A DNA stretch of 44,187 nt from Roseofilum casamattae BLCC-M143. GTDB lineage: Bacteria > Cyanobacteriota > Cyanobacteriia > Cyanobacteriales > Desertifilaceae. Numbering within the stretch: the first letter of the stretch is position 1; every line of letters begins with the position of its first letter. The notes under the pieces were generated by a model. That model was not told where the DNA came from and made no database searches. It was given only the letters and a program-made list of their open reading frames with translations. This document shows, one piece after another, positions 33,701 to 42,390 of the stretch. The translations under genes and the position numbers were made by a program. The stretch is from positions 1 to 44,187 of the forward strand of contig NZ_JAQOSQ010000029.1 in assembly GCF_030068455.1 (NCBI RefSeq), written 5' to 3'.

Positions 33701-36102
33701 TTTACGCCCATGTCTCATTCTGGCGATCGCATTTACGCGATGGTATCGTTCCTCTGAGTGAAGCGTATCAAAAAGGTGTTGAAGTCGGCGATTTAGAATT
33801 TGCAACCTATGCACTCACAAACGGGCTGCTCTTAGCCTATGCTTCCGGAATAGAACTCGATATTCTAAAATTAGACTTAGAGAGAGCCATTGATTTTTCG
33901 CGATCGATTCGATTTGAAGGAACGAGTATCTATACGGCTTGTATTTTACAAGTTGTGTTTAACTTAATTAATGATGTGGAAGACCCTTGTGCCTTGCAAG
34001 GAGAGTTTTATGACGAAGAAGAAGCACTGGCTAGCTTTCAACAGAGCAAGAATTTCCTCGGATTGTTTATTCATAATTTGAGTAAATTGCAACTTAATTA
34101 TCTCTTTGGTAACCTTTCAGAAGCTAGATGTTTTATTCCAGAAGCCGAGAAGTGCTTAGCAGCGATTGGAGGATATTTGTTGCTGTCAAACTTTGCATTT
34201 CTCGGAGGATTAACTTATCTAGGATCGATAGATTTAGCCGAAGCGGAGGAAAAAGAAACCTATTGGCAGCGCATCAACCATTGGAGTACATGCCTCAAAC
34301 TTTGGTCGGAAAATGCTCCGATGAACTACCAGCATAAATCCGATTTGTTGGAGGCAGAACGGTTTCGAGTATTAGGAGAGCATTTGAGAGCCATGGAACT
34401 CTACGATCGCGCGATCGCTGGAGCTAAGCAAAATCAGTATTTACAAGAAGAAGCTTTAGCCAATGAACTGGCAGCTAAATTTTACCTGGATTGGGGCAAA
34501 GAAAAAATTGCCCGTACCTATCTGATTGATGCTTATTATTGCTATGTTCAGTGGGGAGCAAAAGCAAAAACTCAGGCTCTGGAAAAACATTATCCAGAAC
34601 AATTAAAACTAATTTTACAACGGGAGCGTCCGCCTTTATCCTCGATCATAAGTACTTCTCAAACGACAACTACATCTCATTCTCAAACAGCAACTGTTGA
34701 AAATATTTCTTCGATATTAAATTTTTCTTCCCTCTTAAAAGCGTCTCAAACCTTGTCTGGAGAAATTGAATTAGAACGCTTACTCTCCACTCTGATGAAG
34801 ATTATTCTCGAAAATGCTGGAGCAACCAAAGGGGCATTACTATTAATGGGTAAAGCCGGATTGACAGTAGAAGCGATTGCCACTCGTACCGATCTAGAAC
34901 AAGAATCACAACTCGACTTAGTCCATCAATCTATTCCTCTAAAGCATTACCAAGATTTGCCCACCAGCTTAATTAACACGGTTCTACGGACGCTGGAAAT
35001 GGAAATATTAGATGGGAAAACGGCAGAAACTAAATTTGTATCTGATGACTATTTACTCAATGTTTCCCCACAAAGTTTACTATGCTTACCGTTGCTGGAA
35101 CGGCAAAATCTAATGGGCATTCTTTACTTAGAAAACGACCTCACGGCTGATGCATTTACTAGCGATCGCATCGAAGTTTTAGATGCTCTTTGCGCGCAAG
35201 CCACAATTTCCTTAACCAATGCTCGTCTGTACCAACAAGCTCAACAAGCACTCGCCGATCTCCAAGAAACACAGTTGCAATTAGTTCAGAATGAAAAAAT
35301 GGCAACCTTAGGTAATTTAGTCGCAGGAGTTGCCCACGAAATTAATAATCCGGTCAGTTTTATTGCCGGAAATGTGGAAGCAGCCCAGGAACATTTGCAA
35401 GATTTACTCGATATTCTGGCTCTTTATCAAGACAATACCTCAATTTCGGAATCGGTTTCGGAAGAGATTGAAGACCTCGATCCGGAATTTATTACGGAAG
35501 ATTTTCCAAAACTGATTGCATCAATGGAAGAAGGTTGCGATCGCATTCGCAATATCAGCACTTCCCTGCGAACCTTCTGCCGTACGGATACCAGCCAAAA
35601 AATCGAATTTAATTTACACGATGGCATTGACAGTACCTTATTAATTTTGAAATATCGTCTCAAAGCCAATGACCATCGTCCGGCCATTACCATTGTCAAA
35701 AATTACAGCGAACTGCCTCAAGTCCAATGCTATCCCGGACAGCTTAATCAAGTGTTTATGAATTTATTAGCCAATGCGATCGATGCGTTAGATGAAAGCA
35801 ATGAAGGAAAAACATTTGCTGAGATAGAAAAGCAGCCTAACTGCATTACCATCGGCACCGAATTAAGTCGCGATACCAGAAGTGCGATCGTAAAAATTAC
35901 CGACAATGGAATGGGAATGCCGGAAGAGGTGAAAACAAAAATATTTCAGCAAGGATTTACCACGAAAGGAGTCGGTAAAGGAACCGGTTTAGGAATGGCG
36001 ATCGCGCAGCAAATCGTTATCGAAAAACATGGAGGCGAGATCCTTTGTCACTCTGAGTTAAACCAAGGTACAGAATTTATTATTTCTCTACCATTAAGCT
36101 AA
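30703..36102 (+). CDS. Ser/Thr kinase-ATPase-GAF-histidine kinase giant sensor (HstK type)
   Basis: This 1799-residue protein is of the HstK class described in Anabaena. Residues 13-270 are a Hanks-type kinase with Lys42, HKDIKPNNIL (Asp134) and DFSISS in place of DFG. Residues of about 300-650 are an AAA-like predicted ATPase with P-loop GFSGIGKTAVINEV near 329 and Walker B LTLFLDDLQWADL. A helical TPR-like region runs to about 1330. A GAF domain (about 1355-1520) follows, and the histidine kinase has H1545 in VAGVAHEINNPVSF and NQVFMNLLANAIDALDE. The start at 30703 has a good GGAGGG site. Members of this class have been linked to iron, nitrogen and heterocyst responses; the signal here is unknown. 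No membrane segment is seen. Confidence 0.95.
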   Translation: MPGPLTTPNIENYRIEDLIYESDRTLVYRGQNIKNEQRVAIKLMRDEYPSVNELVQFRNQYAIAKNLDLPGIITPYALERCENRYALIMKDVGGISLAEYRGTNSLPLSLFFQVSIQLADILHQLHQNQIIHKDIKPNNILIHPDTQEVQLIDFSISSLLPKETQTLQTPNVLEGTLIYLSPEQTGRMNRGIDYRSDFYSLGVTFYELLAGKPPFTSEDSLELIHAHIAIAPPAIDPSLSIPQSLSNIVMKLMAKNAENRYQSALGLKHDLEKCETQYRETGTIEPFVLGERDLCDRFIIPEKLYGRETEVKSLLDAFERVAVGRSEMMLVAGFSGIGKTAVINEVHKPIVRQKGYFIKGKFDQFNRNIPFSAFVQALRDLMRQLLGEFDTELAYWKNKILEAVGENGQVLINVIPELERIIGQQPPAPELSGTASQTRFKLLFGRFIAVFTTKEHPLTLFLDDLQWADLASLNLIKWLMGDARSGYLLLLGAYRDNEVFPSHPLMLTLTEIEKQNTTISTITLAPLSIQNINELVSETLSCALSLAATLTDLIYQKTQGNPFFSTQFLKGLYKDGLIAFNRNLGYWECDLVQVQDAALTDDVVKFMAGRLHKLPESAQNILKLAACVGNQFDLETLAIICETPAEEVAAILWSALQEGLILPQSETYKLFQEWEQDKDRAEEITVDYRFLHDRVQQAAYSLIPDDRKVQTHFNIGQLLLNTIDPSQREEHIFNIVSHLNLSLELIGEQTQRNELAQLNLVAAKKAKSCTANIAAFDYLNIGLNLLADDTWEVEYELTLNLHLEATEVSYLKSDFDRMEQLGNIVIDRAGTVLDRIKVYETQLQAYSVQNRFIDGINVGLQCLQLLGVELPNNPDLAEIGSWLERTQVALEPFTSEELLNHPEMKDLKKLSAMKILSRLIPLSYFGRPSLFPLISCQGILLSLEYGIAIDTPVSYVNYALVLCNPGIDNFRQAYEYGKIAKQIIQKQHNTLRYTFIWNNFYAHVSFWRSHLRDGIVPLSEAYQKGVEVGDLEFATYALTNGLLLAYASGIELDILKLDLERAIDFSRSIRFEGTSIYTACILQVVFNLINDVEDPCALQGEFYDEEEALASFQQSKNFLGLFIHNLSKLQLNYLFGNLSEARCFIPEAEKCLAAIGGYLLLSNFAFLGGLTYLGSIDLAEAEEKETYWQRINHWSTCLKLWSENAPMNYQHKSDLLEAERFRVLGEHLRAMELYDRAIAGAKQNQYLQEEALANELAAKFYLDWGKEKIARTYLIDAYYCYVQWGAKAKTQALEKHYPEQLKLILQRERPPLSSIISTSQTTTTSHSQTATVENISSILNFSSLLKASQTLSGEIELERLLSTLMKIILENAGATKGALLLMGKAGLTVEAIATRTDLEQESQLDLVHQSIPLKHYQDLPTSLINTVLRTLEMEILDGKTAETKFVSDDYLLNVSPQSLLCLPLLERQNLMGILYLENDLTADAFTSDRIEVLDALCAQATISLTNARLYQQAQQALADLQETQLQLVQNEKMATLGNLVAGVAHEINNPVSFIAGNVEAAQEHLQDLLDILALYQDNTSISESVSEEIEDLDPEFITEDFPKLIASMEEGCDRIRNISTSLRTFCRTDTSQKIEFNLHDGIDSTLLILKYRLKANDHRPAITIVKNYSELPQVQCYPGQLNQVFMNLLANAIDALDESNEGKTFAEIEKQPNCITIGTELSRDTRSAIVKITDNGMGMPEEVKTKIFQQGFTTKGVGKGTGLGMAIAQQIVIEKHGGEILCHSELNQGTEFIISLPLS

Positions 36103-36150
36103 CATCAGTTTGGGGTGAGGGAGCGCACCGCTCGAGAAATCGTCCGATCT

Positions 36151-36738
36151 TTACCATCTCCCGTTTAAAGTTCGTCCTGAGTGACGGGTTGCGGCCGCGG
36201 TTTCTACAGCTTGAGCCGAAGATCGAGCCGGTATGGCATCGCCGCCGTGCAAATGTCGCCCTAAAATGAGTAAATCTCGCCGATCTCCATCAAGATTGGC
36301 AATTTGGGGCAGATGACCCCAAGGTTCAAAACCGTGTTTCTCAAATAGAGCAATACTCGGGAGATTGTGGGCAAAGATAAAAGCAGTTAAGCTAAGAATA
36401 CCCAAACTCGGGCCGGATGCGATCGCCTCTGTCAACAGTTCGCGACCGATACCTCGACGATGGAAATTAGGATGGATGTAGATGCTCACTTCTGCAGTCC
36501 CCCGATAAGCGGGACGGCCATTTAAAAAATTATTTAAGCTCAACCACCCCACAATTTCTCCAGCACTCTCGCGCACCCATAGGGGACGAGAACGAGGAGA
36601 ATGGTCTTGATACCAGGGAAGGCGACTTTCAACAGAAATCGGATTTAAATCCGCAGTTGCCAGACGTTGAGGAACAGAAGCATTATAAATTTCGACGATT
36701 TTGGGTAAATCGGCTTCATTTGCATATCGGATGGTCAT
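36151..36738 (-). CDS. GNAT acetyltransferase, phosphinothricin acetyltransferase-like
   Basis: This 195-residue protein begins at ATG 36738 (TIRYANEADLPKIVEIYN, the usual PAT-type start; an upstream TTG would add 13 residues). The family landmarks are VGWLSLNNFLNGRPAYRGTAEVSIYIHP, the acetyl-CoA loop HRRGIGRELLTEAI, and SLTAFIFAHNLPSIALFEKHGFEPWGHLPQIA. Bar/Pat and YncA enzymes acetylate phosphinothricin or methionine sulfoximine analogues; the in vivo substrate here is not known. The C-terminal 30 residues (ARSSAQAVETAAATRHSG) are an unconserved tail. Confidence 0.9.
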   Translation of the reverse strand: MTIRYANEADLPKIVEIYNASVPQRLATADLNPISVESRLPWYQDHSPRSRPLWVRESAGEIVGWLSLNNFLNGRPAYRGTAEVSIYIHPNFHRRGIGRELLTEAIASGPSLGILSLTAFIFAHNLPSIALFEKHGFEPWGHLPQIANLDGDRRDLLILGRHLHGGDAIPARSSAQAVETAAATRHSGRTLNGRW

Positions 36739-36961
36739 GCCAAAGAGAGCGGTTGAGCCAGGTTTAAAGGAGGACAAATATTTAGAGAGAAGTATAACCG
36801 ATACAGCAAAATTGGACGTTAAGATCGATACGGAATTAAATTTCGCAGGTCGATCGCAGATATTATCCGAATAAGGGCGATCGATCGCGCGTCTGCCTCA
36901 AAGATGGCTCAGGATCCATAACTAGTTCATTCTCGGATACAAACCACTGGATACAAACACT

Positions 36962-37285
36962 ATGGATAACAATAATTTGATTAATCAACTGCTCATGCTT
37001 GGTGTCGGCACCACCTCCATTGTGGCGGAAAAGCTGAAAGAGGCTAGCGATGAATGGGTCAACAATGGCACCATTCAACCCGAGCAAGCCAAGACCATGA
37101 TGGATGACTTGGTGGATAAACTCAAGAACGAGCAAGGAAACTTTGACGAGCAATTCCAGCGCCAATTGCGTAATTTACTGATGGATCTGGGAGTTCCCCG
37201 GCAATCTGAGTTGGATGAGTTGCGCGGCCGGATAGACCGATTGGAACGTCTAGTGCGAGACTTGGAAAATAAAATGTGGCGTTAA
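36962..37285 (+). CDS. Phasin-like helical protein
   Basis: This 107-residue, fully helical protein resembles the small phasin-type proteins of cyanobacteria ([54 protein letters not shown]), ending in a short coiled coil ([23 protein letters not shown]). Phasins coat polyhydroxyalkanoate granules or act as helpers at surfaces, but no PHA gene is near. The FKBP gene follows 47 bases later on the same strand. Confidence 0.82.
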   Translation: MDNNNLINQLLMLGVGTTSIVAEKLKEASDEWVNNGTIQPEQAKTMMDDLVDKLKNEQGNFDEQFQRQLRNLLMDLGVPRQSELDELRGRIDRLERLVRDLENKMWR

Positions 37286-37332
37286 TGGCGCCAGGATTTA
37301 TTGTAAACCTGTTATTAGAGGAGATCTTGACT

Positions 37333-37887
37333 GTGAAAGAAATCTGGATTACGTTCGGCGTGATGGTTGCTTGTGCTCTGGTTTTAGTGGGAACGCAATT
37401 GTTTGGTTCTCCGAGTGCGGCGAATGCTGGTAAAGTATCGGAGGTTTTATCAGAGGTTTCTGCTCCAGAAATCGCAAACATTATCCCTGAAGGAGGAAAG
37501 GAACTGATGGCTAATGCAGAGAGTGAAAGCGATAAGTTATCTGCGGTGGAAATGACCGAGACTCCATCTGGCTTAAAATATACAGATTTGGTCGTTGGCG
37601 AAGGTGACAGTCCGCAAAAAGGCGATCGCGTTGAGGTTCATTATGTGGGAACCTTAGAAAACGGTTCTAAGTTTGATAGTTCTCGCGATCGCGGTCAGCC
37701 TTTTGTCTTTCAAATTGGGGTCGGCCAAGTGATTCAAGGTTGGGATGAAGGGGTTGCCTCTATGAAAGTTGGCGGCAAACGCAAGCTGGTAGTTCCTCCC
37801 GCATTAGGGTATGGTTCCAGAGGTATTGGACCCATTCCTGGCAATTCTACCTTGATTTTTGAAGTCGAGTTATTAGGGATTAAATAA
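37333..37887 (+). CDS. FKBP-type peptidyl-prolyl isomerase, membrane-anchored
   Basis: The protein is 184 residues from GTG 37333, which has GAGGAG about ten bases upstream; an upstream in-frame ATG would give an atypical start. An N-terminal hydrophobic helix (about 4-22, [20 protein letters not shown]) is followed by a roughly 60-residue linker. The FKBP domain (about 80-184) has all main binding residues: [37 protein letters not shown], and [30 protein letters not shown]. It catalyses proline cis-trans isomerisation, probably in the thylakoid lumen or periplasm. It converges with lepB. Confidence 0.92.
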   Translation: MKEIWITFGVMVACALVLVGTQLFGSPSAANAGKVSEVLSEVSAPEIANIIPEGGKELMANAESESDKLSAVEMTETPSGLKYTDLVVGEGDSPQKGDRVEVHYVGTLENGSKFDSSRDRGQPFVFQIGVGQVIQGWDEGVASMKVGGKRKLVVPPALGYGSRGIGPIPGNSTLIFEVELLGIK

Positions 37888-37894
37888 CCCGTTG

Positions 37895-37929
37895 GTAGGT
37901 TGGGTTTTGCTTGGTTCAACCCAACCTAC
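37895..37929. terminator. Bidirectional hairpin between FKBP gene and lepB
   Basis: GTAGGTTGGGTT (37895-37906) and AACCCAACCTAC (37918-37929) form a perfect 12-bp stem with an 11-base loop between two convergent genes. The lepB stop codon lies inside the right arm. No long T-tract is seen, and GTAGGTTGGGTT units are also a widespread dispersed repeat of cyanobacteria, so it may be both. Confidence 0.65.
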
Positions 37930-38495
37930 AACCGATCGATGCGCTCTGGCGGCCAAAAGCGAAAGACCGCGCGGCCGATAATATTTTTTTGCGGTAAAAA
38001 CTTCCAAATATGGGAATCATTGCTATCATTGCGATTATCTCCCATGACAAATAACTGTCCTTCGGGCACTCGTTCCGGCCCCCATTGATATTCTGGCGGT
38101 TCGGCGATATATTCTTCAGCAATAGGTTGGTTATCCAGATAAACTCGACCTTCTTTTACTTCCACGAGATGGCCGGGTTCGCCAATAACTCGTTTAATAA
38201 ATGCTTGTTCTTTGCGATACCCTTGTGCTTGCAGTTGCGAGGGAGGTTCAAATACGACAATATCGCCTAAGGTTGGGGGATGGAAATGGTAAGAGACTTT
38301 TTCAATCACCAGACGATCGCCAATTTCTAAGGTGGGAAACATGGAGTCGGAGGGAATAAAACGGGGTTCGGCGATCGCAGCTCGCACGACTAAGGAAATG
38401 AAAACGGCGATCGCAATGACAGCGATGTTTTCTCGCTGTTGCTGCCATAGTGTTTTCCAACTGGATTGTGCTGAATCTGGTGAGTCTTTAACCAC
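37926..38495 (-). CDS. lepB: Signal peptidase I
   Basis: This 189-residue type I leader peptidase removes signal peptides after export. There is one N-terminal membrane anchor (about 24-42, IAVIAIAVFISLVVRAAIA). The Ser/Lys dyad is S51 in PSDSMFPTL and K101 in AFIKRVIGEPG, with the conserved boxes RLVIEKVSY, GDIVVF and VMGDNRNDSNDS. The start is a GTG at 38495 without a strong ribosome site; no in-frame ATG lies nearby. Neighbours are ftsY (upstream, same strand) and the convergent FKBP gene. Confidence 0.96.
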   Translation of the reverse strand: MVKDSPDSAQSSWKTLWQQQRENIAVIAIAVFISLVVRAAIAEPRFIPSDSMFPTLEIGDRLVIEKVSYHFHPPTLGDIVVFEPPSQLQAQGYRKEQAFIKRVIGEPGHLVEVKEGRVYLDNQPIAEEYIAEPPEYQWGPERVPEGQLFVMGDNRNDSNDSHIWKFLPQKNIIGRAVFRFWPPERIDRL

Positions 38496-38564
38496 GATAG
38501 AATTGGCTCAGATACGAGTAATTTAAACAAATTATACCCGATTTGGGTTGGCTTTTGTTTGGAG

Positions 38565-40145
38565 TTATCCGCTAATTAAGGCTTCCACAAACTCGTAGCT
38601 GGAAAAAGGTCGCAAATCTTCAATTCCTTCTCCAGCTCCAATGAAGCGAATGGGTAAACCTAACTGTTGTGAAACGGCTAAAGCAACGCCTCCTTTCGCC
38701 GTTCCATCTAACTTGGTTAAGACGACACCGCTCAGTTGCGCGGCTTCGGTAAAGACTTGCGCTTGACGCAACCCATTTTGACCCAAAGTTGCATCCAAAA
38801 CTAATAAAGATTCTACTTTTGCACCGGGGGCTTTCTTATCAATAATACGGCGAATTTTACTCAATTCTGCCATTAAATTCTTTTTGTTTTGCAGCCGTCC
38901 CGCTGTATCGACGAGCAATAAGTCTATGTCTCTGGCTTGCGCGGCGGCGATCGCGTCGTAAACGACGGCTGCCGGATCGATATTCTTACCCGGATTGGCG
39001 ATCGCTTCGGTTCCCGTTCGTTCTGCCCAAACCTTCACCTGCTCGACGGCGGCGGCGCGGAACGTATCGGCGGCGGCAATCAGACAGCGATAGTCCGACT
39101 GTTTAGCCATGTATGCTAATTTACCAACTGTTGTGGTTTTCCCCGCACCATTGACGCCGGTTAACAGCCAAATATTCAGGATTTCCGGTTCGGGAGCAAA
39201 GGTTGCATCGTAAGCTTGTCCGCCGGGATAATCTAAGATATCGCGGATAAGCTGTTTCAGGTAGGCGATCGCCGCTTCTGGTGGCAAGCTCTCTTCTTTC
39301 AGCTTACTTTGCAACTGCTCGATAATGCGATCGGTTGCCTCTACACCCACGTCGGCTTGTAGCAACAGCGACTCGACCTCCATCACGGCTTGTTCGTTCA
39401 ACGGCCCTTGACCGACCACTGACTTCAGTTGGTTGATTAAGCCCCTGCGTGTTTTGCCCAATCCTTGGCGTAACTGTTGCAACCAGTTGATTTCTTCAAT
39501 GGAGACTTCATCCGGACGCCTGCCGCCATCGGCAAGGACGCGCGCCGACCACAAAAAGTCTTCATCGAGTTCCTCTTCCACCGGTTGTGCAGCGCGCGCC
39601 TCCAGAGGCACCGGTTCGTCAACAGCTCGTTCCTTCAGCTCCTCTAAACGTCCCTCTCGCTCTGCCTTAGCGCGATCGAGGAAAGACATCGGAGCGATCG
39701 GCTCTTCCGCTGCTGTTTCCTCAACTTCCTCAACTTCCTCAGTTTCCGCAACCGTCGTCGGCTCCTCGTCTGTTTCGCTACTAGTAACTGCTTCTTCAGC
39801 GGCTGTTATTTCTGTCTCCTCAGCGAGAAGAACTTCCGCAGTTGCAGGAGCCTCCTCTTCCTCAGCGCTGGCAATAACCTCTGGCTCAGTTATTTCCTCG
39901 GCTGTCTCGGTTGCAACCTCTTCTGCCGCTTCTTCTACATCGTCCTCTTCAACCTCAGCCGCTTGCTGTTGTTGCACGTTCTGATAGGCAGCTTTCGCCC
40001 AAGCGAGATAGTCTACCGCTTCTGCCGGTTCCTCTTTCGGTTCTTCCACAGCAGGCGTTGTTTCGGCTGGGGTTTCTGGTTCTGGAGAGGGTTGAGCTGG
40101 AGCGTCAGAGCGATTAAACTGGCGGCGAAACCAATTGAAGACCAT
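38565..40145 (-). CDS. ftsY: Signal recognition particle receptor FtsY
   Basis: This 526-residue GTPase docks SRP-ribosome complexes at the membrane. The N-terminal A domain (about 20-180) is an extended Glu/Ala-rich acidic region with repeats such as EEVEEVEETAAEE. The NG domain follows from about 215: P-loop GVNGAGKTTTVGKLAY (near residue 335), the RCLIAAADTFRAAAVEQ box, DTAGRLQNKKNLMAEL, TKLDGTAKGGVALA and a final GAGEGIEDLRPF. The MVFNWFRRQF start helix may help membrane binding. It starts at ATG 40145. lepB lies 69 bases downstream on the same strand, so both export genes may share transcription. Confidence 0.97.
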   Translation of the reverse strand: MVFNWFRRQFNRSDAPAQPSPEPETPAETTPAVEEPKEEPAEAVDYLAWAKAAYQNVQQQQAAEVEEDDVEEAAEEVATETAEEITEPEVIASAEEEEAPATAEVLLAEETEITAAEEAVTSSETDEEPTTVAETEEVEEVEETAAEEPIAPMSFLDRAKAEREGRLEELKERAVDEPVPLEARAAQPVEEELDEDFLWSARVLADGGRRPDEVSIEEINWLQQLRQGLGKTRRGLINQLKSVVGQGPLNEQAVMEVESLLLQADVGVEATDRIIEQLQSKLKEESLPPEAAIAYLKQLIRDILDYPGGQAYDATFAPEPEILNIWLLTGVNGAGKTTTVGKLAYMAKQSDYRCLIAAADTFRAAAVEQVKVWAERTGTEAIANPGKNIDPAAVVYDAIAAAQARDIDLLLVDTAGRLQNKKNLMAELSKIRRIIDKKAPGAKVESLLVLDATLGQNGLRQAQVFTEAAQLSGVVLTKLDGTAKGGVALAVSQQLGLPIRFIGAGEGIEDLRPFSSYEFVEALISG

Positions 40146-40248
40146 AGTATTTCTTGCTGAGTTTCAGAATAAGGCGCGATCGGAATATATCAAAGTTTAC
40201 CATCCCCAGGACACCAGCAGTCAGGGAAGGGAGGTTGACTATAACAGT

Positions 40249-40278
40249 TGTAGGGGCGAACGGCCGTTTTCCCTTACA
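40249..40278. repeat. Imperfect dispersed palindrome
   Basis: This 30-base imperfect inverted repeat starts TGTAGGGGCGAACGGCCG and ends CCCTTACA. The TGTAGGGGCGAACGGCCG type of palindrome is a frequent dispersed repeat in filamentous cyanobacteria. Here the right arm is degraded. Confidence 0.6.
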
Positions 40279-40298
40279 GATTTTTGGATTGGGTATTA

Positions 40299-40433
40299 CT
40301 AATATTCTCGCCAGAGATGGTAGAGTAAAATCAATAGGCTAATGCCGAATCCGAGAGAGGCGTCGATGAGAAATCCGGCGAGATTGGGAATCAGGCATTC
40401 GCCAAGAAGAATTACGATTTTCCGTCGTTTCAT
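40299..40433 (-). CDS. Candidate 44-residue small membrane protein
   Basis: From ATG 40433 (AGGA nine bases upstream) the frame reads MKRRKIVILLGECLIPNLAG, then FLIDASLGFGISLLILLYHL and WREY to a TAG at 40299. A basic start, a hydrophobic body with one or two short membrane helices and a charged tail look like a genuine small membrane protein. No family is recognised. It is the only coding candidate in the 520-base gap between ftsY and the next gene. Confidence 0.5.
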   Translation of the reverse strand: MKRRKIVILLGECLIPNLAGFLIDASLGFGISLLILLYHLWREY

Positions 40434-40666
40434 AGCAATATTTCCTGCTACTGTTCGGGCATCACTCTTTTGGTTTTAGCTTGGATAACTGCTGCTGAAA
40501 ATGAGATCCGAACATGGCAGAATCGGGAATAATAAACAAAGAGAAATAAGGGTAAATCAAAATAAATAAAGAGAAATAAAAAAGCGGTTTTTGTGGCGCG
40601 ATCGCAATCTCCTTATGCTAGATTAGAGCAAACCCAAGAACTGCGCGCTGCCGCGAGGAGAGAGCC

Positions 40667-41527
40667 ATGGTGTATCCAACAGCAAAGACATTACAAGAAG
40701 AGTTTCTCTTGGAGATGATGCAGAACGTTTTTCCGAATTCGAGAAACTCTGCCGGGCAAAAGCTTTGTGGATGGTATCGTTTCCATCCGGAAAATGTAGA
40801 TGAGGGACATGGTGCGATCGCGCGCCTCATTAACCAGCAACTCAATGATGGATTTAACCGCGATTCGATTAACGCGACCATAAGCGAAGTCGTGAAAAAA
40901 ATCGCGAAGCAATTTGCGACGGAGATGGAAGCTGATGCCGTCAATCTGGATTTATTAAAGCCAAATAATCCCGGTTCTCCAGAGATTTCTCCGTGGAAAA
41001 TTTGTTACGATTGGTTGTGGGATAAATCGTTTCCGCGCTGGGTATTTTCCAAGGTGCGGCAGCAACCGGAAATGACCGTGCAACCGGGATGGTTGGAGTT
41101 CATTACTCCCGAAGACGCTCAAAAAATTGGCGGTACGCCGAAAGAACCGCCTCAGGTATTGCAACAAAATCTGGATTATTGGCTGCAAGTCAAAGTTCCG
41201 GTTCCGGGGACATTGTTGTTATTGAATAAATCTTACAGCAATACTTATTGTCTTTGTCCCTGTGTGGGGATGAGCAAAACTTATGAAATCTCCAAACCGG
41301 TGGAATTGATGCCCCATCCAGAAGCCGAGTTAGCGAGCGTCTACTTTGAGCATTTAGGGACGGAAGAATTCATCGCCATTTGGTTAGAGGAAGGCTGGCC
41401 ATTTGCCGATTTAGGTAAAGAAATTTTGCCGCAGCTAAATCGCGATCGCGCCCAACAAATTTGGGACGGACTGCAAGGCAAACAATGGCAAGGATTCCAC
41501 CGCCAAATCCAAGTCACCAGCCTCTAG
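40667..41527 (+). CDS. Hypothetical protein of 286 residues
   Basis: I do not recognise a named family. The N-terminal half is helical and charged (EEFLLEMMQNVFPNSRNSAG, then DGFNRDSINATISEVVKKIAKQFATEM). The middle has WKICYDWLWDKSFPRWVFSKVRQQPEMTVQPGW. The C-terminal part starts VPVPGTLLLLNKSYSNTYCLCPCVGM with a cluster of three Cys, and continues LMPHPEAELASVYFEHLGTEEFIAIWLEEGWPF. That last part recalls the DUF4384 layout (a beta domain of surface or effector-associated proteins), but only weakly. It starts at ATG 40667. A Uma2 gene follows after 59 bases. Confidence 0.75.
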   Translation: MVYPTAKTLQEEFLLEMMQNVFPNSRNSAGQKLCGWYRFHPENVDEGHGAIARLINQQLNDGFNRDSINATISEVVKKIAKQFATEMEADAVNLDLLKPNNPGSPEISPWKICYDWLWDKSFPRWVFSKVRQQPEMTVQPGWLEFITPEDAQKIGGTPKEPPQVLQQNLDYWLQVKVPVPGTLLLLNKSYSNTYCLCPCVGMSKTYEISKPVELMPHPEAELASVYFEHLGTEEFIAIWLEEGWPFADLGKEILPQLNRDRAQQIWDGLQGKQWQGFHRQIQVTSL

Positions 41528-41540
41528 AAACCGGGTTTCT
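41526..41540. repeat. AGAAACCGGGTTTCT repeat, copy 1
   Basis: This 15-base near-palindrome overlaps the stop codon of the hypothetical protein gene. Two more copies lie at 42290-42304 and 42338-42352 (the last inverted), so the Uma2 gene is bracketed by this dispersed repeat. Confidence 0.8.
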
Positions 41541-41586
41541 GGCTTCTCAGGGCAGCTTTTATTATTTAAGGATAGGAGGGAGAACT

Positions 41587-42273
41587 ATGGTTACGAATAC
41601 AGTGATGACGCGATCGCAAAATATTCCGCGATTAGAAAATGGCGATCGCCTTTCGCGGGCGGAATTTGAACGGCGCTATTCTAATATGCCGGAATTGAAG
41701 AAAGCGGAATTAATCGAAGGAGTGGTTTATATGGCATCACCGTTACGCATTAACCAACATGGCGAACCTCACTTTAACACGATCTTTTGGTTGGGAGCTT
41801 ATGCGTCTATGACTCCAGGGTGTCAAGGAGGAGATAATGCTACAGTGATTCTCGATAGTCAAAATGAACCACAACCTGATATTTTCCTCCGGGTTAAGCG
41901 AGACGGACAATCTATCGTTAATGATGCGGGATATGTGGTGGGAGCGCCGGAGTTCGTCGCAGAAATTTCAGCTTCTACAGTCTCTCTGGATATGCAAGAT
42001 AAATTGCAGGTTTATTGTCGCCATCAAGTGCAAGAATATTTGGTATGGCGGGTTGAGGATAATGCGATCGATTGGTTTCGCCTGAGAGCCGGTGAATATG
42101 AGAAACTGGAAGCCGACGAAGATGGGATAATTCGCAGTGAAGTCTATCCGGGATTGTGGTTAGATGTTCCGGCGTTGTTGAGCGGTAATTTAGCTCGGGT
42201 GTTGCAGGTATTGCAATCCGGAATAGCAACCGACGAACATCAACAATTCGTGCAGCTTCTATCGCAAAAATAG
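41587..42273 (+). CDS. Uma2 family protein
   Basis: The protein has 228 residues from ATG 41587, with AGGAGGG eight bases upstream. Family pattern: LSRAEFERRYSNMPELKKAELIEGVVYMASPL, then HGEPHFNTIFWLGAYASMTPG, QPDIFLRVKRDG, and VGAPEFVAEISASTVSLDMQDKLQVYCRHQVQEYLVWRVEDN, with the E...K residues of the nuclease-like fold. It ends YPGLWLDVPALL followed by a helical tail. This is the third intact Uma2 gene in the window and belongs to a different subgroup from the other two. It is flanked on both sides by AGAAACCGGGTTTCT repeats. Confidence 0.9.
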   Translation: MVTNTVMTRSQNIPRLENGDRLSRAEFERRYSNMPELKKAELIEGVVYMASPLRINQHGEPHFNTIFWLGAYASMTPGCQGGDNATVILDSQNEPQPDIFLRVKRDGQSIVNDAGYVVGAPEFVAEISASTVSLDMQDKLQVYCRHQVQEYLVWRVEDNAIDWFRLRAGEYEKLEADEDGIIRSEVYPGLWLDVPALLSGNLARVLQVLQSGIATDEHQQFVQLLSQK

Positions 42274-42289
42274 GCGCGTCAGGTGAGCC

Positions 42290-42352
42290 AGAAACCGGGT
42301 TTCTATTTATTGTTGGGTAAGGCAACAAATTTATCGTAGAAACCCGGTTTCT
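42290..42352. repeat. Inverted pair of AGAAACCGGGTTTCT repeats
   Basis: AGAAACCGGGTTTCT (42290-42304) and its exact reverse complement AGAAACCCGGTTTCT (42338-42352) form a 15-bp perfect stem separated by 33 bases. The structure lies between the Uma2 stop and the TPR gene start. It could act as a terminator or be a small palindromic repeat element. Confidence 0.8.
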
Positions 42353-42390
42353 TGATTCTTGGTTACTTTAGTGTTTTGGAGGAAAGAGAG

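Noticed and set aside
39433-39984. Long plus-strand Ser/Thr/Ala-rich open frame opposite ftsY
   Set aside because: It is the antisense shadow of the Glu/Ala-rich acidic domain of FtsY; low-complexity composition explains its length.
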